This document shows positions 25,512 to 33,363 of a stretch of DNA of 64,000 nucleotides, in pieces. The DNA lies in NCBI RefSeq assembly GCF_019091455.1, contig NZ_JAGXJN010000034.1:40240-104239 (forward strand). The letters run 5' to 3'. How positions within the stretch are numbered: the first letter of the stretch is position 1; each line of letters begins with the position of its first letter. The DNA is from Chitinophaga sp. GbtcB8 (GTDB taxonomy: Bacteria; Bacteroidota; Bacteroidia; Chitinophagales; Chitinophagaceae). The notes beneath the pieces are model-generated. The model was not told the origin of the DNA. It saw nothing but the letters and a program-made list of their open reading frames with translations, and ran no database searches. The translations under genes and the position numbers were made by a program.

Positions 25512-26555
25512 ATGATGATGAAAATATTCCTGACCGCTTTATTATTTGCCGGTACTGCCTGTGCGCAAACCAGCGCGCCTATACCCAAAACAAAATTCAC
25601 TCCGCAGCCCACCGGGGTTAGCCAGCGGGAATTTGCAGACAGCTCCCGCAGCAACTGGCTGGGCACCGGTCCGCGGCCTATACGCTGTATAACCTGGTAT
25701 CCATCCGGCGCCGGCGGGCAGGCAGCGCTCATACAGGATTCCATACAGTTCCCGGCACCCGTAACCGCCATGCGGGATGCCGGCCTGTCTGCCCGCAAAA
25801 AAAAGTATCCGCTCATTCTCATATCACATGGCGCGCAGGGCCATGCATTACATATGCGATGGCTGGGTTATTACCTGGCTTCCAGGGGGTACATTACCGT
25901 AGCAGTAGATCATAATGGTACGGATGTGGAAGAACGGAAAACCGCGCTGCTTACACTCTCTGATTTTTGCATGTGGATGAGGCCTAAAGACTTATCCTTT
26001 GTGTTGGACAAATTACTACAGGATCCGTTGTTTGCCGGCCGTATTGATACCAGCCGTATAGGCGTGGCCGGTCTTTCCCTGGGCGGCGCTACGGCTATAT
26101 GGATAGCAGGCGCCCGGTTTGACCTGCAGCACCTGGCTGCCAATGCGCCCCCGCCACCGGGCAGCCTTAAAGCAGATGTTGACCGCCTGATCGCTTTATC
26201 TAAAACAGATCCGGTGGTAAAGAAAATGATGTTACATTCTGCAGATGATTACCACGATAAACGTATTAAAGCAGTATTTGCATTAGCGCCTGCTATCGGA
26301 GAGGCATTCACGAAAGAAGGTTTGCAAAACATCCGGGTGCCTGTGCAGGTAGTGGTGGGTGATGAGGATGTTATTACGCCCAAGGAAACCAATGCAGCGC
26401 ATTATGCAGCAGACATTCCCACGGCGCACAGGCTCATTGTATTACCAGGTGAGCGCGGGCATTATACGCATCCCACAAGTGGTACATCACGTGCGGTAGA
26501 ATTGCAGGAAGTAAGTCAGTTAGCGTATGATTTTTTTGCGGAGGTATTGAAATAA
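25512..26555 (+). CDS. Secreted alpha/beta hydrolase, platelet-activating-factor acetylhydrolase-like
   Basis: A 347-residue exported enzyme. A signal peptide covers about residues 1-18 (MMMKIFLTALLFAGTACA). The hydrolase core begins KKKYPLILISHGAQG (oxyanion region), with the nucleophile elbow GLSLGG (about residue 184), a candidate acid in VVGDEDV and a histidine in PGERGHYTHP. Length and motif spacing fit dienelactone-hydrolase/PAF-acetylhydrolase-like proteins. It is divergent from an AraC/GyrI regulator, suggesting induction by a small molecule it may degrade; that link is inference. Confidence 0.8.
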   Translation: MMMKIFLTALLFAGTACAQTSAPIPKTKFTPQPTGVSQREFADSSRSNWLGTGPRPIRCITWYPSGAGGQAALIQDSIQFPAPVTAMRDAGLSARKKKYPLILISHGAQGHALHMRWLGYYLASRGYITVAVDHNGTDVEERKTALLTLSDFCMWMRPKDLSFVLDKLLQDPLFAGRIDTSRIGVAGLSLGGATAIWIAGARFDLQHLAANAPPPPGSLKADVDRLIALSKTDPVVKKMMLHSADDYHDKRIKAVFALAPAIGEAFTKEGLQNIRVPVQVVVGDEDVITPKETNAAHYAADIPTAHRLIVLPGERGHYTHPTSGTSRAVELQEVSQLAYDFFAEVLK

Positions 26556-26569
26556 CTACGTTACCTTTG
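26535..26569 (+). promoter_or_regulatory. Promoter of the DUF721 gene, abutting the start codon
   Basis: TTTG (26535-26538), 23-base spacer, TACCTTTG (26562-26569), then four bases and the ATG at 26574. The box-to-start geometry is identical to that of recF. Confidence 0.55.
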
Positions 26570-26573
26570 ACGC

Positions 26574-26861
26574 ATGCGTCATGGTATTAGCTCAATAGGA
26601 GATGCACTCCGGGAATATATGAATAAAAGCCGCCTGAAACCGCGGATGATGGAGGTGCGTATACAGGAAAACTGGGAACAGCTGATGGGTAAAACCATTG
26701 CCCGCTATACACAAAATATACAGCTGATTGACGCTAAGCTGATCATAACCACCAATGTAGCTCCGCTTAAACAGGAGCTTAACTACGCTAAAGAAAAGAT
26801 CATTAAACTGGTAAACGAGATGCTGGGCGAGCCGGTTGTACGCGAAGTGATTATTAATTAA
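26574..26861 (+). CDS. DUF721 (DciA-like) protein
   Basis: A 95-residue basic protein consisting of one DUF721 domain: SIGDALREYMNKSRLKPRMMEVRIQENWEQLMG..IARYTQNIQL..AKLIITTNVAPLKQELNYAKEKIIKLVNEMLGE. DUF721 proteins related to DciA help load the replicative helicase. In Bacteroidota this gene normally follows recF directly; here the AraC/hydrolase pair lies between. The hydrolase stop is only 18 bases upstream, and a promoter fits within that gene's end. Confidence 0.85.
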   Translation: MRHGISSIGDALREYMNKSRLKPRMMEVRIQENWEQLMGKTIARYTQNIQLIDAKLIITTNVAPLKQELNYAKEKIIKLVNEMLGEPVVREVIIN

Positions 26862-27010
26862 TAATCGGGGTAATTACAGGTTTATCATCTCACAAAACAT
26901 TGCTGCTTATTTCCTTTTTGAATAAAAAAAGAATGAATAATTGATAACCAACCGGTAGTTGAAGAACTGCCTTCGTGATTATTAATTATTCATTCTTCAT
27001 TATTAATTAA
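26856..27010. repeat. Intergenic inverted word-repeat, family F
   Basis: AGAATGAATAATTGATAA (about 26930) is repeated inverted as TTATTAATTATTCATTCT (about 26980-26997), with further TTAATTAATAAT words at both ends. It fills the space between the convergent DUF721 and DUF4252 genes and may act as a hairpin. Related words recur at 38700-38735. Confidence 0.55.
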
Positions 27011-27015
27011 GCCGG

Positions 27016-27576
27016 CTACAGGCTTTGCGTACTATCAGCTACAGGTGCAGCAGCTACTGGTTTTGATGCGGCCATCTTTTTATCAATCAGCCCCTGGATA
27101 TCACTCATTTTCAAACGGGTATGCAGGTGCACCATTACCAGGTCTTGTTCATCCTTTATCAGCACTACCAGGTTGCCCAGCTCATCCCCTTTCCCTTTGT
27201 TCATCATGTACACATGGCTGTCTTCATTCCTTACTTCCAGCAGTGGCTCCATACCTGACCGCTGCACCAGCGTATTCCTTAGTTTTTGTATATCGGCAGA
27301 GGCTATGCTTTCATGATCATCTGCCGTGATGGTATATACTTTTAGCTTGCCCACTTTTTTCAGCATGCGTTTTATCACGTACACATCTTCATCATCTATT
27401 AACCGGGCGGGTATTAATCCGCGGCCCATCCTTATCAGGAATCCCAGGCCTATACGGTGGGTTTCTGCGCGGTCGTAGTACTCACGCTGGAAACGTTTAA
27501 GATACTTCTGCTGGCTGAAAGCCGGACCGGCAGCGCATGCCAGGCCAATAAAGAGGAAGAGGGCGCGTACTTTCAT
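27016..27576 (-). CDS. DUF4252 domain-containing protein (second of pair)
   Basis: A 186-residue exported protein with a signal peptide (about 1-21, ending AFSQ), a DUF4252-like body (LKKVGKLKVYTITADDHESIASADIQKLRNTLVQR...LEVRNEDSHVYMMNKGKGDELGNLVVLIKDEQDLVMVHLHTRLKMSDIQGLI) and a short Ala/Pro/Val tail. Function of the family is unknown. Its start overlaps the previous DUF4252 gene by four bases (ATGA-type), so the two are translationally coupled, and the pair lies downstream of an ECF sigma gene. Confidence 0.8.
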   Translation of the reverse strand: MKVRALFLFIGLACAAGPAFSQQKYLKRFQREYYDRAETHRIGLGFLIRMGRGLIPARLIDDEDVYVIKRMLKKVGKLKVYTITADDHESIASADIQKLRNTLVQRSGMEPLLEVRNEDSHVYMMNKGKGDELGNLVVLIKDEQDLVMVHLHTRLKMSDIQGLIDKKMAASKPVAAAPVADSTQSL

Positions 27577-28097
27577 TTCTTTAATTTTTTGAGGTTTTCC
27601 ATCCCGTGAATGTTCATGTTACCGGCAATCTGGGATATTTCGTTCAGGTCAATATCGCCCACCAGGCTCATAGCCACAAATTCATCGTCGCTGCCTACGA
27701 GCATGATCAGCTCTGCAATATTGCCTTTGGCATTTTCCTTTACCATGAATTTCAGGTCTGTATTATCATCGCGTACGGTCATCAGCTCTTCCATGTCTTT
27801 GGTAAGAAAAGCGGCAGCTTCGCGGTACAGTTTGGGACCGTCCTTCGTGTCTTCCTTTGCCAGGATGCGCAGGCCCCGGAGCTTCTTTATAACCTGCATA
27901 AACTGCTGCCCCTCGCCGGTATTAATATCCAGCTTACTGAACATGCTGAACATTTTAGGCGTTACGCTTACCAGTGTAAAGCTGCGGTCCTCTTCATATT
28001 TCTGGAAGAAACGGTCTATGGCACTTCCCTGGCCCTGTGCGGATAACCGTAACCCGGCAATGACCAGTAAGAGTATTAATATGATTTGCTTTTTCAT
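27573..28097 (-). CDS. DUF4252 domain-containing protein (first of pair)
   Basis: A 174-residue exported protein with a signal peptide (about 1-20, ending LRLSAQG) and a DUF4252 body: SMFSKLDIN.., KKLRGLRILAKEDTKDGPKLYREAAAFL, ..DLKFMVKENAKGNIAELIMLVGSDDEFVAMSLVGDIDLNEISQI. In Bacteroidota such pairs often follow an ECF sigma factor and a small membrane protein, as here, suggesting envelope-stress outputs or sensors of that sigma factor. The role is unknown and the regulatory link is inferred. Confidence 0.82.
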   Translation of the reverse strand: MKKQIILILLLVIAGLRLSAQGQGSAIDRFFQKYEEDRSFTLVSVTPKMFSMFSKLDINTGEGQQFMQVIKKLRGLRILAKEDTKDGPKLYREAAAFLTKDMEELMTVRDDNTDLKFMVKENAKGNIAELIMLVGSDDEFVAMSLVGDIDLNEISQIAGNMNIHGMENLKKLKK

Positions 28098-28124
28098 GAT
28101 CTTAGTTTTTGTTTTAGAAGGCGG

Positions 28125-28230
28125 AAGGATTGAGTTAATTACGAATTGTCAATTACGAATTACAAATGAATGGCGCGCGCACTTTTACCATAATTGAACA
28201 ACCCTTAATTATTAATTCTTAATTTTTTGT
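28125..28230. repeat. Intergenic word-repeat, family C
   Basis: TTAATTACGAATTGTCAATT and related words fill the 114-base gap between the small membrane-protein gene and the DUF4252 pair, as in the spacers at 1617-1750 and 60838-60930. There is no clear terminator, so read-through is possible. Confidence 0.55.
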
Positions 28231-28691
28231 GTAGCATCATTAAAGTAAGATAGCTTCTCCATCTGCTCCGTACCCTTGTTCAGGTTACGGGACAGGAGCT
28301 GCAGGGCTTTCTGCGTTTCCGCATATGCCTTTTCCGGATCTTCAAATGTGTCCTGCTGCGTCCAGTCGGCGGCTATCAGCTGATGCTGTTTTTGCCGGAA
28401 CTGCTGCACGCTGTAACCTACGCCGGCCATAATAAGCAGTACGGCGGCATACTTCATCCAGTGCTGCCAGGGTTTGCTTTTACGCAGGGGCACTATCCTG
28501 GCCGCCGGTTGCGGTATTTCCTTCTCCTGTTCCAGCCGAAAGTACTGGAACATAGGTGCGGCTTCCCGCAGGTCTTCCGGTAAGGCCTGTGTGTGCGTTA
28601 CAAAAAAATGGCGGAGCATCTGTTCCTCTTCCAAAGAAGATTCCCCTTCCCAATATTTCTCCAGCAGCGCTCTTATTTTATTGTAATCCAT
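28212..28691 (-). CDS. Single-pass membrane protein, probable anti-sigma factor
   Basis: A 159-residue protein with an acidic N-terminal part (KIRALLEKYWEGESSLEEEQMLRHFF), one membrane helix (about 80-101, WMKYAAVLLIMAGVGYSVQQF) and a charged periplasmic tail. This fits the anti-sigma proteins that follow ECF sigma genes in Bacteroidota, but no zinc-binding motif is seen. The start ATG 28691 (MDYNKIRAL) overlaps the sigma gene end by 14 bases; the longer frame to 28736 has no support. Confidence 0.65.
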   Translation of the reverse strand: MDYNKIRALLEKYWEGESSLEEEQMLRHFFVTHTQALPEDLREAAPMFQYFRLEQEKEIPQPAARIVPLRKSKPWQHWMKYAAVLLIMAGVGYSVQQFRQKQHQLIAADWTQQDTFEDPEKAYAETQKALQLLSRNLNKGTEQMEKLSYFNDATQKIKN

Positions 28692-29196
28692 ATACCTGAA
28701 TATTTTGCAGTTGTTCCCGTACGGCTTTCCTGGCACGGTGCAGGTTTGTTTTCACTTCATTCATTGTCAGCTCCAGAATGTCGGCAATTTCCTGGTAGGA
28801 AAAACCGTCAATGTCACGCAGTTGAATAATGGTCCGGTATTTTTCCGGCAGGGCGTGTATGATCCGGTGCACGCGGTCCATTACATCCTGCTGTTCGGCG
28901 GCCAGGTGCGGGTTGGGCTGGTGGGAGGCCTGCATCGCGTCTGCTTTGTCCAGTAATTCCGTATTCCGGTATTTTTTTGACTTCAGCCGGTCCAGGGCCA
29001 GGTTGCGCACTATACGCATACACCAGGCCTCCAGGTTTTGCAGCTCCGCCATCCTGCCCTGCTGGTTCCATACCCTGAGCATTGCATCCTGGGTAATGTC
29101 CTGGGCATCCTGCTCATTATTCAGCAGGCGGTAAGCAAAGCGGTACAGCTTTGGCCTTATGGGCATTACCTGGGAATGAAACAGCTCTAATGACAT
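28678..29196 (-). CDS. ECF-type RNA polymerase sigma factor
   Basis: A 172-residue sigma factor with region 2 (PKLYRFAYRLLNNEQDAQDITQDAMLRVWNQ, about 14-44) and region 4 (LPEKYRTIIQLRDIDGFSYQEIADILELTMNEVKTNLHRARKAVREQLQ, about 117-165). The frame is open to 29316, but the upstream part runs through a terminator and a promoter-like element, so ATG 29196 (MSLELFH) is chosen. It heads an apparent operon with a membrane protein and two DUF4252 genes and probably drives its own promoter. Confidence 0.9.
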   Translation of the reverse strand: MSLELFHSQVMPIRPKLYRFAYRLLNNEQDAQDITQDAMLRVWNQQGRMAELQNLEAWCMRIVRNLALDRLKSKKYRNTELLDKADAMQASHQPNPHLAAEQQDVMDRVHRIIHALPEKYRTIIQLRDIDGFSYQEIADILELTMNEVKTNLHRARKAVREQLQNIQVYGLQ

Positions 29197-29234
29197 ATCA
29201 ACGTTATGGCGTTTTCTCGATGTTATACAAGGAA

Positions 29235-29260
29235 GACGACCGGTAAAAAGGTTTGTTACA
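29235..29260 (-). promoter_or_regulatory. ECF-type promoter of the sigma operon
   Basis: On the minus strand TGTAAC (29255-29260), exactly 16 bases, then CGTC (29235-29238). This fits the general ECF pattern of an AAC -35 motif and a CGTC -10 motif at that spacing, and sits about 40 bases upstream of the sigma start, as expected for autoregulation. Confidence 0.5.
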
Positions 29261-29268
29261 AAAAGTAC

Positions 29269-29305
29269 AAAAAAAAATTCCCGCTCACCAATTGATGAAC
29301 GGGAA
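29269..29305 (-). terminator. Intrinsic terminator, minus strand, between the ABC permease and the sigma gene
   Basis: On the minus strand TTCCCG..TCATC AATT GGTGA..CGGGAA followed by nine T. It lies about 290 bases after the stop of the FtsX-type permease and just upstream of the sigma promoter, so it insulates the sigma operon. Confidence 0.85.
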
Positions 29306-29592
29306 ACTTCAACCATAGTTATAATCGGGGGAGACTATACTTTATTAAAAACCTGACCATCCGGATGCTTTTTGCCTGGTTTACAAGGCCATACGGCCGG
29401 TAGTGAAATTTGTGTTTATGCTGCCGGTAATCAATATACTGGTGAATACCGTGATAAAAGATAATGGTTTATTTTGAGTAAAATGTGGTTTACTCTAAGA
29501 TAAGGTAAACTAAGTAGATGTGCAAATATGCAGCTGGCAGGCTTCGCAGCATAACCATGCACATCTGCATATTTGCACATCTGCACATTAAA
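29306..29592. other. Spacer between permease stop and terminator
   Basis: No gene is seen. It includes the family B repeat (29511-29588) and a stretch with ACCGGC/GCCGGT and GGCC..GGCC pairings around 29390-29435. Because the terminator lies at its far end, the minus strand of this stretch is probably transcribed as a long 3' untranslated region or a small RNA. Confidence 0.35.
29511..29588. repeat. Intergenic inverted word-repeat, family B
   Basis: AGTAGATGTGCAAATATGCA (from 29511) and its reverse complement TGCATATTTGCACATCTGCA (29568-29587) flank a 35-base spacer. Same word as at 19426-19572, ten kilobases away, also next to a gene end. Confidence 0.65.
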
Positions 29593-32049
29593 TCATTCCG
29601 CCTTCAGGCTCTTAACCGGGTTAGCCAGGGCTGCCTTTACGGCTTTATACCCTACTGCTGCCCAGGCAATACCTATGGATAACAGAACCGCCAGCACAAA
29701 TGTCCCCCAGCCCATACTGGTATGATATTGAAAACCGGACAGCCATTCCTGCATAAAATAATATCCCAGGGGCGCGGCTATTATAAAGGCAATGCCTATT
29801 AATAAAGTGAACTCTTTTGAGAACAGGTACACAATATGCTGCACAGATGCGCCCAGCACCTTGCGGATGCCCACCTCCTTGGTTTTTTGCACGGCCATAA
29901 AGGATACCAGCCCGTATAAGCCCAGGCAGGAGATGAAAATGGCCAGGAAGGCAAATACTTTGAACAGCTGTGCCGTCATAGCCTCGGCGGTATAGAACCG
30001 CCCGATCTGGTCATCAAAGAAAACAGTGTCGTAGATATAAGTAGGATAGATCTCTGTAAAGGTCTTTTGCACCTGCTTCAAAGTAGCGGCCATTTTCTCA
30101 CCCGGCTGTAAACGCAGCGCCAGTGTGCCATAATCATTATAACCGGATGTGAGCACGGTAGGCTGAATGGGATCGCGTAAGGAGCTGTTATTGAAGTCGC
30201 GCAGCACACCTACTACCGGGTACCGGGGGCTGTTATCCCTAAAGCCAATGAGTTTTCCCAGGATCTCTTCCGGCGACTTTAATCCCAGCTTTTTCACCAG
30301 GGTTTCATTCACCACCAGCTCACGCGCAGTGTCGCTGGCATAAGGCATGCGGCCAGCCACCATGCTCATTTTGAAGGTGTTCAGGTAACCGGTATCTGCA
30401 AACAGCCGTTTTACGCTATAAGGCTGTTTCTCAGCATCATTATTAAAAAATACGTCCGTAAAATACCCTGACAGGGAGGAAGGAGCATTGCTGCACAATG
30501 CAGCTGATGTTACGCCCGGCAATTCCAGCATACGCGTTTTCAGGTAAGCGTATTTGGCTTTTAAGGTACTGTCGCTGGGCAGATCCACCAGCACAATAGC
30601 CTCTTTCTGAAAACCCATGGACTGCTTGCGGAAATACTGCATTTGTTTTACTACCACCAGGGTGCCTATTACCAGCAGCTGCGCAATAATGAACTGGAAC
30701 ACCACCAGCCCCCGGCGCAGGGAAATACCGCCTACTGTGCGGGCGCTGATCTTATTTTTAATGGCGGCCACCGGGCTGAAGCCGGATAACACCATGGCCG
30801 GGTAAAAACCGGCCAGCAACGTTACCAGCAAGCCGGTTGCTATCAGGAACAACAGAATGGAAGGCGCCTGCAACAGGTCCATGGTCAGTGTTTTGCCCAT
30901 CAGCTGATTTAGCTTCGGTATAAACAGCAGGGCCAGTATAATGCCGCTTATCAGTGCCAGGAAAGTAATAAGGGCTGTTTCGTTCAGGAACTGTCTTAAC
31001 AATTGCAGGCGGTTGCTGCCCAGCACCTTGCGCACGCCTATTTCCTTGGCGCGGGTTACGGCTTGCGCAGTGGCCAGGTTTATAAAGTTGATGCAGGCTA
31101 CCAGCAGTAAAAAAGTGCCAATGAGGCCCAGCGCCCACAACTCTTTGGTGGAAAGGCTATTGCCCCTAATGGTACCAAAACGTTTATCCAGGTGCATTTC
31201 CCGCATCGGCTGAAAATTAAGTCTGGTGGTGGTAAAGGTATGGTCCTCATCCTCCTTGTAATTATTCTTTACAAATGCCGGCAGCTGCGCCTGTAAGCGT
31301 TTTATATTTTCATTTTTGGGCAGCAGCACAAAACATTGGGAGCCTCCGGCAAGAGAGCGCCAGTCGTCCATGGCCTGCGCCTGCTGCTGCGGAGTGCCGA
31401 TCAGATTTATGCGGGTAGGGTTGGAAATGCCCATGCGCAGCGGTATATCTGTATGCTCCGTCAGGTTCTTAAATACTCCGGTAACGCGCAGGGGTATACG
31501 ATAAGACCATAATTGTATGGTTTTGCCCATAGCATTGTGGATGCTGCCAAAATAGTTGGTAGCCATATTTTCTTCCAGCACCACGGTGTTAGGCTCTTTC
31601 AGGCCGGCAGCATTACCTTCCAGCCAGGTAAAATCCAGTATATCAAACAGGGAGGGTTCTGTAAAAAACAGCCCGCCCGGTTCTTTAAACTTCTTTTCGT
31701 CAGACAGGTTTTTGCCGGGCACATAGATCTGCGAACCCCCGATCTCCCACACAGTGGCTATCTTTTCCAGCGTGGGAAAAGTTCTTTGCAGGCCACTTTC
31801 CAGGGGTAGCACTACCATACTATGTGTCCAGCCTACTTCCCCATTGCTGCGGTTAATGCTGCTGGTTACTACCCGGTATATGCGGTCACGTTTTGTCTGG
31901 TAATCATCATAGGTCATTTCATGCCGGATCACCAGGAAAATGAGCAAGCCTGCGCCAATGCCTACTGCCAGGCCCAGGATATTGATCAGGGAAAAAGACC
32001 GCTTTCTCCATAATGCACGGAATGAGAGCTTAATGCTGGTATTGATCAT
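29593..32049 (-). CDS. FtsX/MacB-type ABC transporter permease, duplicated form (1)
   Basis: An 818-residue inner membrane protein. An N-terminal helix (about 20-42), a MacB-like periplasmic domain (about 50-270), three helices with an FtsX signature (about 300-410), then a second set: helix (about 445), periplasmic domain, and three C-terminal helices with the signature QKTKEVGIRKVLGASVQHIVYLFSKEF. This two-in-one form is common in Bacteroidota and works with a separately encoded MacB-like ATPase, absent here. An imperfect palindrome lies 93-109 bases upstream, nearly the same as that before the permease at 41602-43980. Confidence 0.88.
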   Translation of the reverse strand: MINTSIKLSFRALWRKRSFSLINILGLAVGIGAGLLIFLVIRHEMTYDDYQTKRDRIYRVVTSSINRSNGEVGWTHSMVVLPLESGLQRTFPTLEKIATVWEIGGSQIYVPGKNLSDEKKFKEPGGLFFTEPSLFDILDFTWLEGNAAGLKEPNTVVLEENMATNYFGSIHNAMGKTIQLWSYRIPLRVTGVFKNLTEHTDIPLRMGISNPTRINLIGTPQQQAQAMDDWRSLAGGSQCFVLLPKNENIKRLQAQLPAFVKNNYKEDEDHTFTTTRLNFQPMREMHLDKRFGTIRGNSLSTKELWALGLIGTFLLLVACINFINLATAQAVTRAKEIGVRKVLGSNRLQLLRQFLNETALITFLALISGIILALLFIPKLNQLMGKTLTMDLLQAPSILLFLIATGLLVTLLAGFYPAMVLSGFSPVAAIKNKISARTVGGISLRRGLVVFQFIIAQLLVIGTLVVVKQMQYFRKQSMGFQKEAIVLVDLPSDSTLKAKYAYLKTRMLELPGVTSAALCSNAPSSLSGYFTDVFFNNDAEKQPYSVKRLFADTGYLNTFKMSMVAGRMPYASDTARELVVNETLVKKLGLKSPEEILGKLIGFRDNSPRYPVVGVLRDFNNSSLRDPIQPTVLTSGYNDYGTLALRLQPGEKMAATLKQVQKTFTEIYPTYIYDTVFFDDQIGRFYTAEAMTAQLFKVFAFLAIFISCLGLYGLVSFMAVQKTKEVGIRKVLGASVQHIVYLFSKEFTLLIGIAFIIAAPLGYYFMQEWLSGFQYHTSMGWGTFVLAVLLSIGIAWAAVGYKAVKAALANPVKSLKAE

Positions 32050-32141
32050 AACAGTGAGATTGGCTACTGCCGTACAAAAAACAGGTCAGAAATATATTGC
32101 TTTAATTTTCAATGATATACGTACAGGGAACACTGTGGGTT

Positions 32142-32158
32142 TGTCCGGTTACGGAACA
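32142..32158. promoter_or_regulatory. Palindromic operator upstream of permease 1
   Basis: TGTCCGGTTACGGAACA, arms TGTCCG and CGGAACA. It matches the palindrome before the second permease gene (44110-44125). I found no convincing sigma-54 (GG-N10-GC) promoter between it and the gene. Confidence 0.55.
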
Positions 32159-32203
32159 GGAAGTGTGCGAATATGAACAATTGGAAGTACCACTATCAAC
32201 CAT

Positions 32204-32345
32204 AAAAAAAGGCGGGCCCGCTCTTAGTTGAAGAACGGCCCCGCCTGCGTTCATAACATGCTGGTATCGGCAAGCCATACCATTCTTTTTGTGTGCTGTT
32301 GTTGTGTTAAACGTGAACCAGAAGTGGCATCCAAAGTATGCGATC
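32204..32345 (-). ncRNA. Candidate small RNA or attenuator upstream of permease 1
   Basis: On the minus strand a TAAATTTG -7 box (32346-32353) is followed, about 100 bases on, by a strong intrinsic terminator (stem AGGCGGG..CCGTTCTT / AAGAGCGG..CCCGCCT, 32210-32246, then seven T at 32204-32210). Between them is a second stem TGGTAT..ATACCA (about 32258-32279). No minus-strand gene ends upstream, so the terminator must serve a short RNA that begins here. It could be a free small RNA or a regulated leader of the permease gene 155 bases downstream. Confidence 0.4.
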
Positions 32346-32391
32346 CAAATTTAGGATAATCACCCCCTTACTTTTAAATACTTTTTTATCC

Positions 32392-32399
32392 TATGTTTG
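32392..32399 (+). promoter_or_regulatory. -7 box of the AraC regulator gene
   Basis: TATGTTTG, a full TAnnTTTG match. The first in-frame ATG (32393) lies inside it, so the coding start is moved to ATG 32426, giving a leader of about 20 bases. Confidence 0.6.
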
Positions 32400-32425
32400 T
32401 ACTCATCGGATCAAACACACCCGCT

Positions 32426-33295
32426 ATGGCAAGGGATGCGCAAAAGATACCTTCTTACCCGCTGGAGCAGCAGGCTGCCGCACAATTCAATATACGCCGG
32501 GTATCGCGCTCCGGTTATGACGAAAGGAAATGGGTGGCCAGCCCGCACCGGCATAACTTCTACTTCCTGGCCCTTGTACAGCAGGGGCATGGCAAACACC
32601 TGATAGATTTTAAGGAGTATACACTTGCACCCAATACGCTGAACATTATCAGCCCTCACCAGGTGCATCATGTGCGTGAGCAGCCGGATACCGGTCAAAC
32701 CGTAAAAGGCATTGTACTTGCCTTTACCAAAGATTTTGTGCTCCCCCATCCCCTGCTGGATAACATTGAATGGATGGAAGGCCAGCTGCACCTGGACGAA
32801 ACCGAATTACAGCTGTTGCTGAACCTTTGCGAGCAAATGCTGGCCGAGTTTGAAGCAGCGCAGCCTATGAGCGACCGCATTATTAAAAACTACCTGGATA
32901 TTTTATTCTCCTGTATAAACCGTATGATGCAAACCCGGGAAACCACGCTACAGCTCAGCAACGACGCCCGTATTGTGAAAACGCTGCAGCAGCTTATTCA
33001 CCAGCATTTCCGGGAGCAAAAGTCTGCCGGGGAATATGCCGCCCTGCTGAACCTTTCGTCCGGTTACCTGAGCGAGATCGTAAAAAAACAAACCGGCCAA
33101 AGCCCTTCCCAGCTTATTGCCGACCGGGTAATACTGGAAGCTAAACGCCTGCTGGTTCATACTGCAGACAGTGTAAAGGAAATTGCCTACCTGCTGAACT
33201 TCAATGAAGCCACCTACTTTTACCGCTTTTTTAAGAAATATACCGGGCAAACACCCGAGCACTTCCGCGACGAGATCCGAAAAAAGTATAGTTAA
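32426..33295 (+). CDS. AraC-family transcriptional regulator
   Basis: A 289-residue regulator with an N-terminal cupin sensor domain (about 15-140; RHNFYFLALVQQGHGKHLIDFKEYTLAPNTLNIISPHQVHHV) and a C-terminal AraC HTH pair (about 190-285; AEYAALLNLSSGYLSEIVKKQTGQSPSQLIADRVILEAKRLL, LNFNEATYFYRFFKKYTGQTPEHFR). It precedes a nitroreductase gene by 68 bases on the same strand, the usual arrangement of regulator and target for this family. Ligand unknown. Confidence 0.88.
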   Translation: MARDAQKIPSYPLEQQAAAQFNIRRVSRSGYDERKWVASPHRHNFYFLALVQQGHGKHLIDFKEYTLAPNTLNIISPHQVHHVREQPDTGQTVKGIVLAFTKDFVLPHPLLDNIEWMEGQLHLDETELQLLLNLCEQMLAEFEAAQPMSDRIIKNYLDILFSCINRMMQTRETTLQLSNDARIVKTLQQLIHQHFREQKSAGEYAALLNLSSGYLSEIVKKQTGQSPSQLIADRVILEAKRLLVHTADSVKEIAYLLNFNEATYFYRFFKKYTGQTPEHFRDEIRKKYS

Positions 33296-33340
33296 ACCCG
33301 GGTATTGTATGCAAACGGGAGCTGCCCGGCGGCGGATCTT

Positions 33341-33362
33341 TGCAGTAACAATTATTACTGCA
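33341..33362. promoter_or_regulatory. Perfect palindrome directly before the nitroreductase start
   Basis: TGCAGTAA-CAATTA-TTACTGCA, 8-bp arms with a 6-base centre, ending one base before the ATG at 33364. It could be an operator for the adjacent AraC regulator or another repressor, or a leader hairpin. Confidence 0.45.
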
Positions 33363-33363
33363 T

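Noticed and set aside
29197..29316. 40-codon extension of the sigma factor
   Set aside because: It reads through an intrinsic terminator and the ECF-type promoter.
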